DNA of 7,450 nt from an uncultured Eubacteriales bacterium (GCA_900542395.1 UQNM01000093.1:1-7450), one strand, 5' to 3'. Counted from the stretch's first letter, positions 1 through 6,232 are shown. Notes: generated by a model from the letters alone, not told the origin. Program-made: numbers and translations.

Positions 1-4
1 GTAG

Positions 5-30
5 GGGCGCGCATTGCGCGCCCGCGTTTT
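5..30. repeat. Short perfect palindrome, terminator-like or REP-like
   Basis: Seen: GGGCGCGC (5-12), loop ATT, GCGCGCCC (16-23), a perfect 8-bp GC stem. On the plus strand it is followed by GCGTTTT, so it could end a plus-strand transcript arriving from the left. It also lies 55 bases beyond the stop codon of the minus-strand oxidoreductase, but any minus-strand T-tract would fall outside the window. The layout GTAGGGGCG-arm-ATT-arm-CGCCCGC resembles palindromes I recall as scattered intergenic repeats in Clostridia; that is memory, not a search. Apart from this hairpin, 1-77 holds nothing recognisable. Confidence 0.55.
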
Positions 31-77
31 GTGCAGAATTTGCTTTTTGCTCAATGATTGGGTCGTGCGGAAGGTCG

Positions 78-1232
78 CTAAAACGATTTGCTGACGTCCA
101 GCTTGATCGGCTTCGCGGTCTTTTTCGGGCTTTGGGCGGCCAGCGCGGCCAGACGGTCGGCGTAGCGCGCGTCGTCCAAGGGCAGCTCGATCGTTTCGCC
201 CGTCCAGCTCGAAAGCAGCATCGCGTTGGCCAGCATCAGGCTGCAAAGCCCTTCGCGGCCGTCGGCGATCATCGGCGCGCCGGTCAGAATGTGATCGGCA
301 AACGCGCGAATCACGCCCGCGTGCATCGGGTACGGCTCGTCCGGCGTGATATCCTCCATCGTCACGTTCGGCTTGCCGAAGCCGCCCGCGTATTCGCGGA
401 TGAAGCGATCCACCGGCGTGTCCGGCCGCGCCAGCGTCAGCCGGTTGTTTTCGTAGACCAGTTGGCCGCCGGTCAGCGAGATTTCAAATCGGTTGGTGCC
501 GGGCGTTTCGCCCGTGCAGGTGATGAACGTGCCCGTCGCGCCGTTGGGGTATTCGACGTAGGCCGTCACGTCGTCCTCAACCTCGATGTCGTGCCAGCGG
601 CCAAAGCCGCAGAACGCGCGGACGCGGAGCGGCATGCCGCAGATCCACTGCCACAGATCGAGGTTGTGCGGCGCCTGATTGAGCAGAACGCCGCCGCCAT
701 CCTCCGCCCACGTCGCGCGCCACGCGCAGGAATCATAATAGCTCTGCGCGCGCAGCCAATCCGTGATGACCACGTTCGTCCGCCGAATTTCGCCCAGCTC
801 GCCGGATTCGACGAGCCGCTTCATTTTGCGATAGGCCGGGTTGGTGCGCTGGTTGAACATCGCGCCGAACGCCCGGCCGCTCTTGTCCGCCTCGGCGTTC
901 AGCAGGCGCACCTCCTGCGTGGAAACGCCCGTCGGCTTTTCCAGCAGAACGTGCATCCCCGCGCGGAAGGCCTCGACGGCCTGCCGGACGTGCAGCCTGT
1001 GCGGCGTGGCGATCAGCACCGCGTCGATCAGCCCGCTTTGATACATTTCCGCGGGCGTGGCGAAGATGCGCACATCCTCCGCGCCGGGCAACGCCAGCAG
1101 CTCTGCGGTGTGTACCCTGTTGGCGGTTGCGGCGGCGCAGAGCCGCGCGTTCGGCACGTCGCCCAGCAGCGTTTTCGCGTGCGCCATGCCCATCGCGCCA
1201 AGGCCGATGAGACCGAAACGAACCTCTTTCAT
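78..1232 (-). CDS. Gfo/Idh/MocA family NAD(P)-dependent oxidoreductase
   Basis: A 384-residue cytoplasmic dehydrogenase of the Gfo/Idh/MocA family, which oxidises or reduces sugars, inositols or sugar acids with NAD(P). The N-terminal Rossmann fold shows the dinucleotide motif GLIGLGAMG (residues 7-15). The family motif EKP lies at 98-100, with K99 as the likely catalytic lysine. The C-terminal substrate domain carries GGGVLLNQAPHNLDLW (179-194), with H189 and D192 at the usual catalytic positions. Length is typical. The ATG at 1232 is chosen because an AAGGGGG Shine-Dalgarno sits about 7 bases upstream; the in-frame TTG at 1238 would almost touch that site. It begins 39 bases after the KDG kinase gene, so the two are probably co-transcribed, pointing to uronate, aldonate or related sugar-acid metabolism. 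The exact substrate cannot be read from sequence because this family is functionally broad. Confidence 0.93.
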   Translation of the reverse strand: MKEVRFGLIGLGAMGMAHAKTLLGDVPNARLCAAATANRVHTAELLALPGAEDVRIFATPAEMYQSGLIDAVLIATPHRLHVRQAVEAFRAGMHVLLEKPTGVSTQEVRLLNAEADKSGRAFGAMFNQRTNPAYRKMKRLVESGELGEIRRTNVVITDWLRAQSYYDSCAWRATWAEDGGGVLLNQAPHNLDLWQWICGMPLRVRAFCGFGRWHDIEVEDDVTAYVEYPNGATGTFITCTGETPGTNRFEISLTGGQLVYENNRLTLARPDTPVDRFIREYAGGFGKPNVTMEDITPDEPYPMHAGVIRAFADHILTGAPMIADGREGLCSLMLANAMLLSSWTGETIELPLDDARYADRLAALAAQSPKKTAKPIKLDVSKSF

Positions 1233-1271
1233 GCACAAGCCCCCTTGTCAAAGCCGTCGCGCGCGGACAGA

Positions 1272-2360
1272 TCAGCGGCGGATGTCGTAATTCATGTTCA
1301 TCAGGTTGCGGATGCTGCTCACGTCGTCGGTGATGTTCGCGTCGCCGTGAATCGTGTGCTTGATGACGCTGGAGGCCACGGCGAAGTTGAGCATATCCAT
1401 CGGCTTGTAATCGTGCAGCATGGCGTAAATCAGGCCGCTGGCAAAGGCGTCGCCGCCGCCCACGCGGTCGAGGATGGTGAAGGTGAACAGCTTGCTTTCA
1501 AACGTGTGCCCATCGTACCACATGAACGCCTTCAGGCTGTTCTCGCTGCCGGAATGGGCGTAGCGAACGTGCCGCGCGATGCATTTGAGGTTCGGATAGC
1601 GCTCGACAAAGCGCTGGAAGATTTCGTCCTGCTGCTCGTAGCTGGGCTGCATCGGCACGCCGTCCTTCACGTCGCCCCGGCTGTGGTCGTCCTCGTCGCG
1701 CCAGAGGTGATACGGCTCGATGCCCAGCAGGATATCGACATAGGGCAGGCACTGCGTGCAGAAATCGCGCGCCTCCTCCCAGCTCCAGAGCATGCTGCGG
1801 AAATTGCCGTCAAAGCTGACCGTCAGCCCCTTTTCCTTGGCGACGCGCAGCATATCCAGCACCAGCTTGCTGCAATTCGGGCTGAGCGCCGGGGTGATGC
1901 CGCTCAGGTGCAGCCAGTCAAAGCCCTCCAGCAGCGCGCTCAGATCGACGTCCGAAAAATCGTATTCGGCCATGGCGCTGTGCTTGCGGTCGTAAATGAC
2001 CTTGCTGGGGCGGATGCCGTAGCCCGTCTCCAGGTAATACGTGCCCAGGCGGTGGGTCGGCGTTTCCTCCGGCGAGGTCAGGATCATCGGGGTGCAGTGC
2101 ACGTCGTTGGAGCGCAGCCAGCGCACGGCGCTCTTGCCGAGGCTGTTGCTTGGCACGACGGAGAAGAACGTGCTGTCCACGCCGAGGTTGGCCAGCGCGA
2201 GGGCGATGTTGGCCTCGCTGCCGCCATAGCTGGCCTCAAACCCGGAGGCCATGCGGATTTTTTCATAGTTCGGCGGCGTCAGGCGAAGCATGATTTCGCC
2301 CATCGTGATGAATTTTTTGCCGTTTTCCATGTTTTGCAGAAGCGGATTATAGTGGATCAT
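1272..2360 (-). CDS. kdgK: PfkB-family sugar kinase, probable 2-keto-3-deoxygluconate kinase
   Basis: A 362-residue ribokinase/PfkB-family kinase, probably phosphorylating 2-keto-3-deoxygluconate to KDPG with ATP in the cytoplasm. Seen: the N-terminal motif MGEIMLRLTPP (20-30), the sugar-binding YGGSEANIALALANLG (45-60), RPSKVIYDR (117-125), DGNFRSMLW (184-192), which matches the D-x-N-x-R-x-x-L-W signature of KDG kinases, and the PfkB signature DRVGGGDAFASGL (298-310) with GGGD as anion hole and D304 as catalytic base. It is slightly longer than many KDG kinases, with an insert around 215-245 (RDEDDHSRGDV and following). The ATG at 2360 has a modest Shine-Dalgarno, AAAGGCAGG (2370-2378), 9 bases upstream; a second in-frame ATG at 2330 would give MENGKKF, closer to the usual family start, but has no visible ribosome site. 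It is the first gene of an operon with the oxidoreductase. The PfkB family is certain; the substrate is inferred. Confidence 0.88.
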   Translation of the reverse strand: MIHYNPLLQNMENGKKFITMGEIMLRLTPPNYEKIRMASGFEASYGGSEANIALALANLGVDSTFFSVVPSNSLGKSAVRWLRSNDVHCTPMILTSPEETPTHRLGTYYLETGYGIRPSKVIYDRKHSAMAEYDFSDVDLSALLEGFDWLHLSGITPALSPNCSKLVLDMLRVAKEKGLTVSFDGNFRSMLWSWEEARDFCTQCLPYVDILLGIEPYHLWRDEDDHSRGDVKDGVPMQPSYEQQDEIFQRFVERYPNLKCIARHVRYAHSGSENSLKAFMWYDGHTFESKLFTFTILDRVGGGDAFASGLIYAMLHDYKPMDMLNFAVASSVIKHTIHGDANITDDVSSIRNLMNMNYDIRR

Positions 2361-2395
2361 CGTTTGCAGCCTGCCTTTCTGCTTGCGTTGGTATC

Positions 2396-2424
2396 AGTAT
2401 AGCATGGTTTGACGGGGGATTCAA
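2396..2424 (-). promoter_or_regulatory. Sigma-A promoter of the sugar-acid operon
   Basis: Read on the minus strand: -35 TTGAAT (plus 2419-2424), a 17-base spacer, then -10 TATACT (plus 2396-2401). The -10 is preceded by TGC, giving an extended -10. Transcription would start near 2389, leaving a leader of about 30 bases before the kinase ATG. It sits between the terminator of the upstream gene and the kinase, exactly where an operon promoter is expected. No clear operator palindrome was seen beside it. Confidence 0.75.
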
Positions 2425-2446
2425 GCGGCGGGGCAGATGAGGACAC

Positions 2447-2481
2447 AAAAACGCTCCCCGCCGACGGAGCGACGGGGAGCG
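2447..2481 (-). terminator. Intrinsic terminator after the flavin-protein genes
   Basis: On the minus strand a 9-bp stem CGCTCCCCG/CGGGGAGCG (plus 2473-2481 and 2452-2460) with a 12-base loop is followed directly by TTTTTGTGT (T-run at plus 2447-2451). It begins about 25 bases after the stop codon of the 177-residue protein and separates that transcript from the kinase promoter. Confidence 0.88.
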
Positions 2482-2506
2482 CGTGGATAACGATGGGGGA
2501 AAAGGC

Positions 2507-3040
2507 TTACTTCGCGTTGTCGGCGGCCTTCTGGAGCGCGTTGAGGAAGGAGCCCATGTCGATGGTGCAGCCGGTCTTGAGATCGACGTCGTCCGGCACC
2601 TGCGTGTGGTGGCCGTCGCCCTTGTCGTAGGTCGGCATGGTGACGACTTCCTCAACCGTCTTGCCGACGCACCAGTCTTCCAGCGCCTCGGCCTGCTCAA
2701 ACCACTCCTTGCCGATGCCGGAGGCGGCCTTCATGCCGTAGCTGTCGCCCAGCTCCTTCTTGGTCGGGTGCTCGCCGGTCAGTTCGCCGGTCAGCGCGCC
2801 GGTTGCATCAAAGCCGACCTTGTTCTGCGCGATATCGAAGCTCACGGCGGTGATCTTGCCCGCGTCGTCCAGCTCCAGCGCGCACATGGTCGTGTTGAGG
2901 GTCACGCTGCCGGCCTTGTCGGCCTCAGCGCCCGCGCCGGACATGGTGGTGACGGAACCGAGGCCGGAAGCGGCCAGCGCGCCGGCAGAGAGGGAAAGCA
3001 TCAGCGCCGCAGTCGCGGCGGTCATCGCAAACTTGTTCAT
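2507..3040 (-). CDS. Secreted FMN-binding-like protein, single domain
   Basis: A 177-residue exported protein. Residues 1-23 form a Sec signal peptide (short basic start, hydrophobic core, AGALA before the cut). There is no lipobox cysteine and no second membrane helix, so the mature protein is expected outside the membrane. The mature part contains a beta-rich stretch (about 44-80, GSVTLNTTMCALELDD...GKITAV), a helical region YGMKAASGIGKEWFEQAEAL (101-120), VGKTVEEV (125-132), and near the end DLKTGCT (153-159). The last matches the D-x-x-[ST]-G-A-T motif at which FMN is attached to threonine in FMN_bind-domain proteins, with Cys replacing Ala; T159 would be the acceptor. The YGMK...GKEWFEQ pattern resembles domains I recall from secreted flavin proteins of Gram-positive extracellular electron transfer. 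The start is fixed by GGAGG, 7 bases upstream. It follows the two-domain flavin protein by 83 bases. The FMN role is inferred. Confidence 0.8.
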   Translation of the reverse strand: MNKFAMTAATAALMLSLSAGALAASGLGSVTTMSGAGAEADKAGSVTLNTTMCALELDDAGKITAVSFDIAQNKVGFDATGALTGELTGEHPTKKELGDSYGMKAASGIGKEWFEQAEALEDWCVGKTVEEVVTMPTYDKGDGHHTQVPDDVDLKTGCTIDMGSFLNALQKAADNAK

Positions 3041-3087
3041 AATCGTACCTCCAAAATAAATGATTTCGGGTGATGGACACCTGTATG

Positions 3088-3123
3088 TTTATCGCATCTC
3101 CCCGCGGATGGAGGCGCGATAAA
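3088..3123 (-). other. Intercistronic hairpin without a U-tract
   Basis: TTTATCGC (3088-3095) pairs with GCGATAAA (3116-3123), and inside it CTCC (3098-3101) pairs with GGAG (3110-3113) across a small internal loop. On the minus strand the hairpin begins at the base after the TAA of the two-domain flavin gene. The bases after it (CATACAGG) are not T-rich, so it looks more like an RNA-stabilising or partial-termination element than a full terminator. No convincing promoter was found in 3041-3123. Confidence 0.5.
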
Positions 3124-3924
3124 TTACTTGATGATGACGTAGGCGCGGCGGCCGAGCGCATCCCAAATGGCGGAGATCACCTTGGGGGCGCGCAGCGTTG
3201 CGCCGGTGGAAACGTCCGTATCGTCGGCAATCTGCCCCGGCAGATACAGGTCGCTCACGCTTGAAACGGTCTTGCCGACCAGATGCTCAAGCAGCTGGTC
3301 GAACTGGCCGCAGACCTTGGCGGCCGCGTCGCTGTCCGGTGCGAGATAATCCTCGTTTTTATATTGCAGCGTCGTGTAGTGAAGCTCGGTGAATGTGTTG
3401 TCCTGCAGGGTGAATTCCAGCGCGACCTGCTCGCCGCCGTCCTCCATGTAGCTGCCGCGGTAAACGCCGTCCGCATAGGGCTCGGCCTCGGGCAGCTTCG
3501 TCGTATCGACGATCTTGTAGGGGTGGCGGTTCAGCCCGTCCCAGAGGGCGGAAACCAGCTTGCCGGCCTTCATCGTCGCCGTCGTCACCGCGTCGAGATC
3601 CTCCACGATGTCATACGGCGAATAGAGATCGTCGATGGCGGAAATGCCCTTGCCGATGAGATAATCGGCGAGCTGGCGGTATTGGTGAAGGATGGCCTTC
3701 TGCGCGTCGCTCGCGTCCTCGCTCATGTAATCGCCGTCCTTGTATTTCACACCGCGATACACCAGCGAATCGAATTTTCCATCCTTGAGTTCGAATTGAA
3801 TGGCAATCTGCTCGATGCCGCCGTCGTAATAAAACCCGCGATAAATGCCGTCCGCGTATTCCTGCGCGGCGGCGGGCAGAGCCATGGCGATGAGCAGAAT
3901 CATCAGTGTCGCTATGCGTTTCAT
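3124..3924 (-). CDS. Secreted protein with two tandem FMN-binding-like domains
   Basis: A 266-residue exported protein: signal peptide MKRIATLMILLIAMALPAAA (1-20), cut expected before Q21, with no lipobox. Two homologous domains follow about 126 residues apart. Domain 1 (about 21-135) opens with YADGIYRGFYYDGG and ends with DAVTTAT (111-117) then KLVSALWDGL. Domain 2 (about 149-260) opens with YADGVYRGSYMEDGG and ends with DVSTGAT (237-243) then KVISAIWDAL. The D-G-x-Y-x-G opening, the dGk turn and the closing D-x-x-[ST]-G-A-T match the FMN_bind domain (RnfG/NqrC type), where the last Thr carries covalent FMN. Domain 2 keeps the motif (T243); domain 1 has Thr in place of Gly. The start at 3924 has GGGAGG 7 bases upstream and gives a proper signal peptide; the longer frame to 4032 lacks a ribosome site. 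It is transcribed divergently from a two-component system and followed by the single-domain protein. Family fairly sure; role in electron transfer inferred. Confidence 0.82.
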   Translation of the reverse strand: MKRIATLMILLIAMALPAAAQEYADGIYRGFYYDGGIEQIAIQFELKDGKFDSLVYRGVKYKDGDYMSEDASDAQKAILHQYRQLADYLIGKGISAIDDLYSPYDIVEDLDAVTTATMKAGKLVSALWDGLNRHPYKIVDTTKLPEAEPYADGVYRGSYMEDGGEQVALEFTLQDNTFTELHYTTLQYKNEDYLAPDSDAAAKVCGQFDQLLEHLVGKTVSSVSDLYLPGQIADDTDVSTGATLRAPKVISAIWDALGRRAYVIIK

Positions 3925-3977
3925 GTTCGTTCCTCCCGATGATAATAACCAGTTTAAGGGCGATCTGTGGCAAAAGT

Positions 3978-4032
3978 ATGTCAAAATAAAAAAAGCTTCC
4001 AAAATTTTAAATTCGCGCAAAAGGTTTGACAT
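3978..4032. promoter_or_regulatory. Inverted TTTGACAT pair, candidate operator
   Basis: ATGTCAAA (3978-3985) and TTTGACAT (4025-4032) form an inverted repeat separated by 39 bases and centred almost exactly on the palindrome AAAATTTT (4001-4008). This AT-rich stretch is unlike the GC-rich genes on both sides. The right arm contains the -35 of the response regulator promoter. It may be a binding site pair for the neighbouring OmpR-type regulator, or two -35 like elements that happen to face each other. Confidence 0.35.
4004..4032 (-). promoter_or_regulatory. Possible promoter of the flavin-protein genes
   Basis: On the minus strand, ATGTCA (plus 4027-4032), a 17-base spacer and TAAAAT (plus 4004-4009) make a moderate sigma-A match (4/6 and 5/6). 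Its -35 would overlap the -35 of the divergent regulator promoter, so the two would compete or be controlled together. An alternative is TTGGAA-N16-CATACT just downstream. Neither is strong, which would suit activation by a regulator. Confidence 0.3.
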
Positions 4033-4054
4033 TCCTGCCGCTAAATTTTACAAT
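4026..4054 (+). promoter_or_regulatory. Sigma-A promoter of the two-component operon
   Basis: A consensus -35 TTGACA (4026-4031), 17-base spacer and -10 TACAAT (4049-4054). Transcription would start near 4061, leaving a leader of about 25 bases before the GTG at 4086. This also rules out any start codon for the regulator upstream of about 4061. Confidence 0.85.
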
Positions 4055-4085
4055 GTGTGCAGAAGAAAAGGCTGGAGGGATGCAC

Positions 4086-4769
4086 GTGAACCCGATTCTG
4101 GTGGTGGACGACAACGCGCAGATCGTCGATATTTTGTCGCAATACATCAAAAAAGAGGGATGGCCGATGCTCGCGGCGAAGACCGGCGAGGAGGCGCTCG
4201 CCCTGTTCGACGCAGCCGAGCCGTCGCTGATTCTGCTGGATATCATGCTGCCGGGGCTGGACGGGCTGGAGGTCTGCCGCCGCATCCGCCGGGTGTCGAG
4301 CGTGCCGATTTTGATGATTACCGCCAAGGACGAGGACGCGGATCGGATTCTCGGGCTGGATATCGGCGCGGATGATTACATCGTCAAGCCGTTTTCCCCC
4401 GGCGAGGTGATGGCGCGGATTCGCGCGGTGCTGCGGCGCATCCCGGCGGCGGCGGAAAAGGAAATGCTGGTGATCGGCGAACTGTCGATTCACCTGCCGT
4501 CGCTGTCCGTCACGCTGTCCGGGCATAAGCTAAACCTGACGCGGCGGGAGGTCGAGCTGCTGTATACGCTGGCCGCGTCACCGGGGCGCGTGTTCACGCG
4601 GGATAACCTGCTGACAATCGTTTGGGGGTATGAGTTCGCGGGCAATTACCGCGCGGTGGATTCGCACATCAAGCGCCTGCGCGCCAAGCTGGATGCATAT
4701 CCGCACGACACGTTCACCATCGCGACCGTCTGGGGCGCGGGCTATAAGTTTGAAAGGAATCTGCCATGA
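4086..4769 (+). CDS. OmpR/PhoB-family response regulator
   Basis: A 227-residue cytoplasmic DNA-binding response regulator. The receiver domain (about 1-118) has the acidic pair D8/D9, phosphoacceptor D52 in LILLDIMLPG, switch residues T79 and Y98, and K101 in VKPF. The winged-helix output domain (about 130-225) shows LTRREVELLYTLA, the recognition helix region RAVDSHIKRLRAKLD and the terminal wing TVWGAGYKF. The start is taken as GTG at 4086 because GGAGGG (4074-4079) lies 6 bases upstream; the in-frame ATG at 4080 touches that site with no spacer, and the TTG at 4026 lies in the promoter. The stop codon overlaps the start of the histidine kinase (ATGA), so the two are translationally coupled partners. 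It is divergent from the secreted flavin-protein genes, making these likely targets, though this is inference. Confidence 0.96.
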   Translation: MNPILVVDDNAQIVDILSQYIKKEGWPMLAAKTGEEALALFDAAEPSLILLDIMLPGLDGLEVCRRIRRVSSVPILMITAKDEDADRILGLDIGADDYIVKPFSPGEVMARIRAVLRRIPAAAEKEMLVIGELSIHLPSLSVTLSGHKLNLTRREVELLYTLAASPGRVFTRDNLLTIVWGYEFAGNYRAVDSHIKRLRAKLDAYPHDTFTIATVWGAGYKFERNLP

Positions 4770-6232
4770 AGCTGCCGATGCATCGAACGCTCGTCGCGCG
4801 CCTGACAGGGCTTTTCGCGCTGCTGCTCATGCTGTTTGCGGTGGTGCTGGAGCTGCTTTTCAACGCGATGATGGAGCGAAAAATGATCGCCCATTACAGC
4901 AAGACCATGCAGCGCAACGCATATGCCATTTCGCAGAATCTCTCGGAGATGATCGCGCCGTCGGATTACGAGGCGCTGGATGAAAACCCCTTCATCGTCG
5001 GCGAGGATACGCTCGCGCCGTATATGGCGCTGATCGAGCATATCACGAATTGCAACGTCTATCTCATCGACGAGCAGCACCGCGTGACGGGCTATTTCGA
5101 CGGCGTGGTGCAGACGATGAGCGGCAGGGTGCTCCCCAATTACATCGAGCAGACGATCGCGCTGGGGTTCATGGGCAAAACACCGTTTCTCTCCGCGAAA
5201 ATCGACGGAGAAACGCATCTGACCACGAGCATGCCGATTATGAACGCCAAGAGCCACGTGCTCGGCGTGGTGCTGCTGGAAAGCACGCTGCGCGAGCTGG
5301 GCTTCGCGCAGGTTTCCAGCTCGGATATCCTGCTGTTCAGCGGCGCGGTTGCCTTCGCGCTGACCGCGCTGCTGGGTGCGCTCTTTTCGCGCATGTTCAC
5401 CCAGCCGATCACGGCGGTTCAACGCTTTGCGGGCAGGCTGGCGAGCGGCGAATACGACGCGCGGATGCAGAACGCGCGGAAGGACGAAATCGGCGAGCTG
5501 GCGTGCTCGATGGATATTCTGGCGGAGCGGCTTGACGACGCCCGCCGGCGGGACGAGCGCCTCCGCGAGCAGCAGAGTGCGTTTTTCGCGACGATTTCGC
5601 ACGAACTCAAAACGCCCGTCACGGTCATCCGCGGTTCGCTGGAAGCGCTGCGCGACGGCGTTGTTTCCGGCGAGGATGACGTGCGGGCGTATATCGGCCA
5701 GATGCTGGCCGAGTGCAAGGGCTTGCAGCGGATGATTATTGACCTGCTGGAGCTTTCGCGGCTGCAAAACGCGGGCTTTTCGCTCAACATGGGCGAGGTG
5801 GATGTGCGCGAGCTGCTGGGCGACGTGGCGATGAGCGTGGGCGCGCTGTGCGAGCGGAAGGGCGTGGTCTTTGTTTGCAGCGAGCCCCAATGCGCGCTGC
5901 AAATGACGGGCGATTACGCCCGGTTGCGGCAGATGCTGCTCGCCGTGCTGGATAACGCGGTGAAGTTTACGCCTGCGGGGAAGCGCGTCAGCCTTTCGAT
6001 GGAGGGAAATACCGTGATCGTCGCGGACGAGGGAATCGGGATTCCCGAGGAGGAGCTGGCGCACATCTTCGAGCGTTTCCGCCGGACGCGCGGCGGCAAC
6101 GCGCAGGGAACGGGGCTCGGCCTCGCGATTTGCAGCGAGGTTGCGCGGCGGCACGATATCCGGATCGACGTGACCAGCCGCGTTTCGGCGGGCACGACCT
6201 TCCGCTTTACCTTCCCCGACGGCGGCAGATGA
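4766..6232 (+). CDS. Membrane sensor histidine kinase
   Basis: A 488-residue inner-membrane histidine kinase that should phosphorylate the regulator encoded just before it. Order: membrane helix 1 (about 10-33), an extracytoplasmic sensing region of roughly 150 residues (about 34-186), helix 2 (about 188-209), HAMP linker (about 207-258), dimerisation domain with H-box FFATISHELKTPVT and phospho-acceptor H279, then the ATPase domain with N-box DNAVKFTP (N397), G1 box ADEGIGIP (D421), F-box FERFRR and G2 box GTGLGLAI (448-455). All catalytic boxes are intact. The sensing region contains NVYLIDEQHRVTGYFD, which looks like a PAS/Cache-type fold, but the ligand cannot be read. The ATG at 4766 overlaps the regulator stop by 4 bases, with AAAGGA about 7 bases upstream. 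Its 3' end overlaps the convergent YfhO-like gene by 26 bases. Confidence 0.96.
   Translation: MKLPMHRTLVARLTGLFALLLMLFAVVLELLFNAMMERKMIAHYSKTMQRNAYAISQNLSEMIAPSDYEALDENPFIVGEDTLAPYMALIEHITNCNVYLIDEQHRVTGYFDGVVQTMSGRVLPNYIEQTIALGFMGKTPFLSAKIDGETHLTTSMPIMNAKSHVLGVVLLESTLRELGFAQVSSSDILLFSGAVAFALTALLGALFSRMFTQPITAVQRFAGRLASGEYDARMQNARKDEIGELACSMDILAERLDDARRRDERLREQQSAFFATISHELKTPVTVIRGSLEALRDGVVSGEDDVRAYIGQMLAECKGLQRMIIDLLELSRLQNAGFSLNMGEVDVRELLGDVAMSVGALCERKGVVFVCSEPQCALQMTGDYARLRQMLLAVLDNAVKFTPAGKRVSLSMEGNTVIVADEGIGIPEEELAHIFERFRRTRGGNAQGTGLGLAICSEVARRHDIRIDVTSRVSAGTTFRFTFPDGGR

Noticed and set aside
2340..2356. TATAAT on the minus strand inside the start of the kinase gene
   Set aside because: No -35 match at the right distance, and it lies within the coding start. 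The TTGAAT-N17-TATACT promoter upstream is far better.
54..2402. A 782-codon open frame on the plus strand
   Set aside because: It lies opposite two well-supported genes (the Gfo/Idh oxidoreductase and the PfkB kinase), has no ribosome site, spans their intergenic gap, and its Arg/Ala/His/Val-rich product has no recognisable domain. It is typical of the antisense frame of GC-rich coding DNA.
2507..3924. Lipoprotein signals on the two exported flavin proteins
   Set aside because: Neither signal peptide has a cysteine at the cleavage point; both end in Ala-x-Ala type signal peptidase I sites.
2483..3942. Plus-strand frames of 196 and 219 codons opposite the flavin-protein genes
   Set aside because: The minus-strand frames have signal peptides, good ribosome sites and recognisable domains; the plus-strand ones have none.
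3954..3984. Minus-strand TTGACA (plus 3979-3984) as the -35 of the flavin genes
   Set aside because: No acceptable -10 lies 16-18 bases downstream (GCCCTT at 17). It is kept only as one arm of the inverted repeat.
3925..4032. A longer N-terminus for the two-domain flavin protein, starting at 4032
   Set aside because: It would put 36 residues ahead of a perfect signal peptide, has no ribosome site, and crosses the divergent promoter region. The ATG at 3924 has GGGAGG at ideal spacing.
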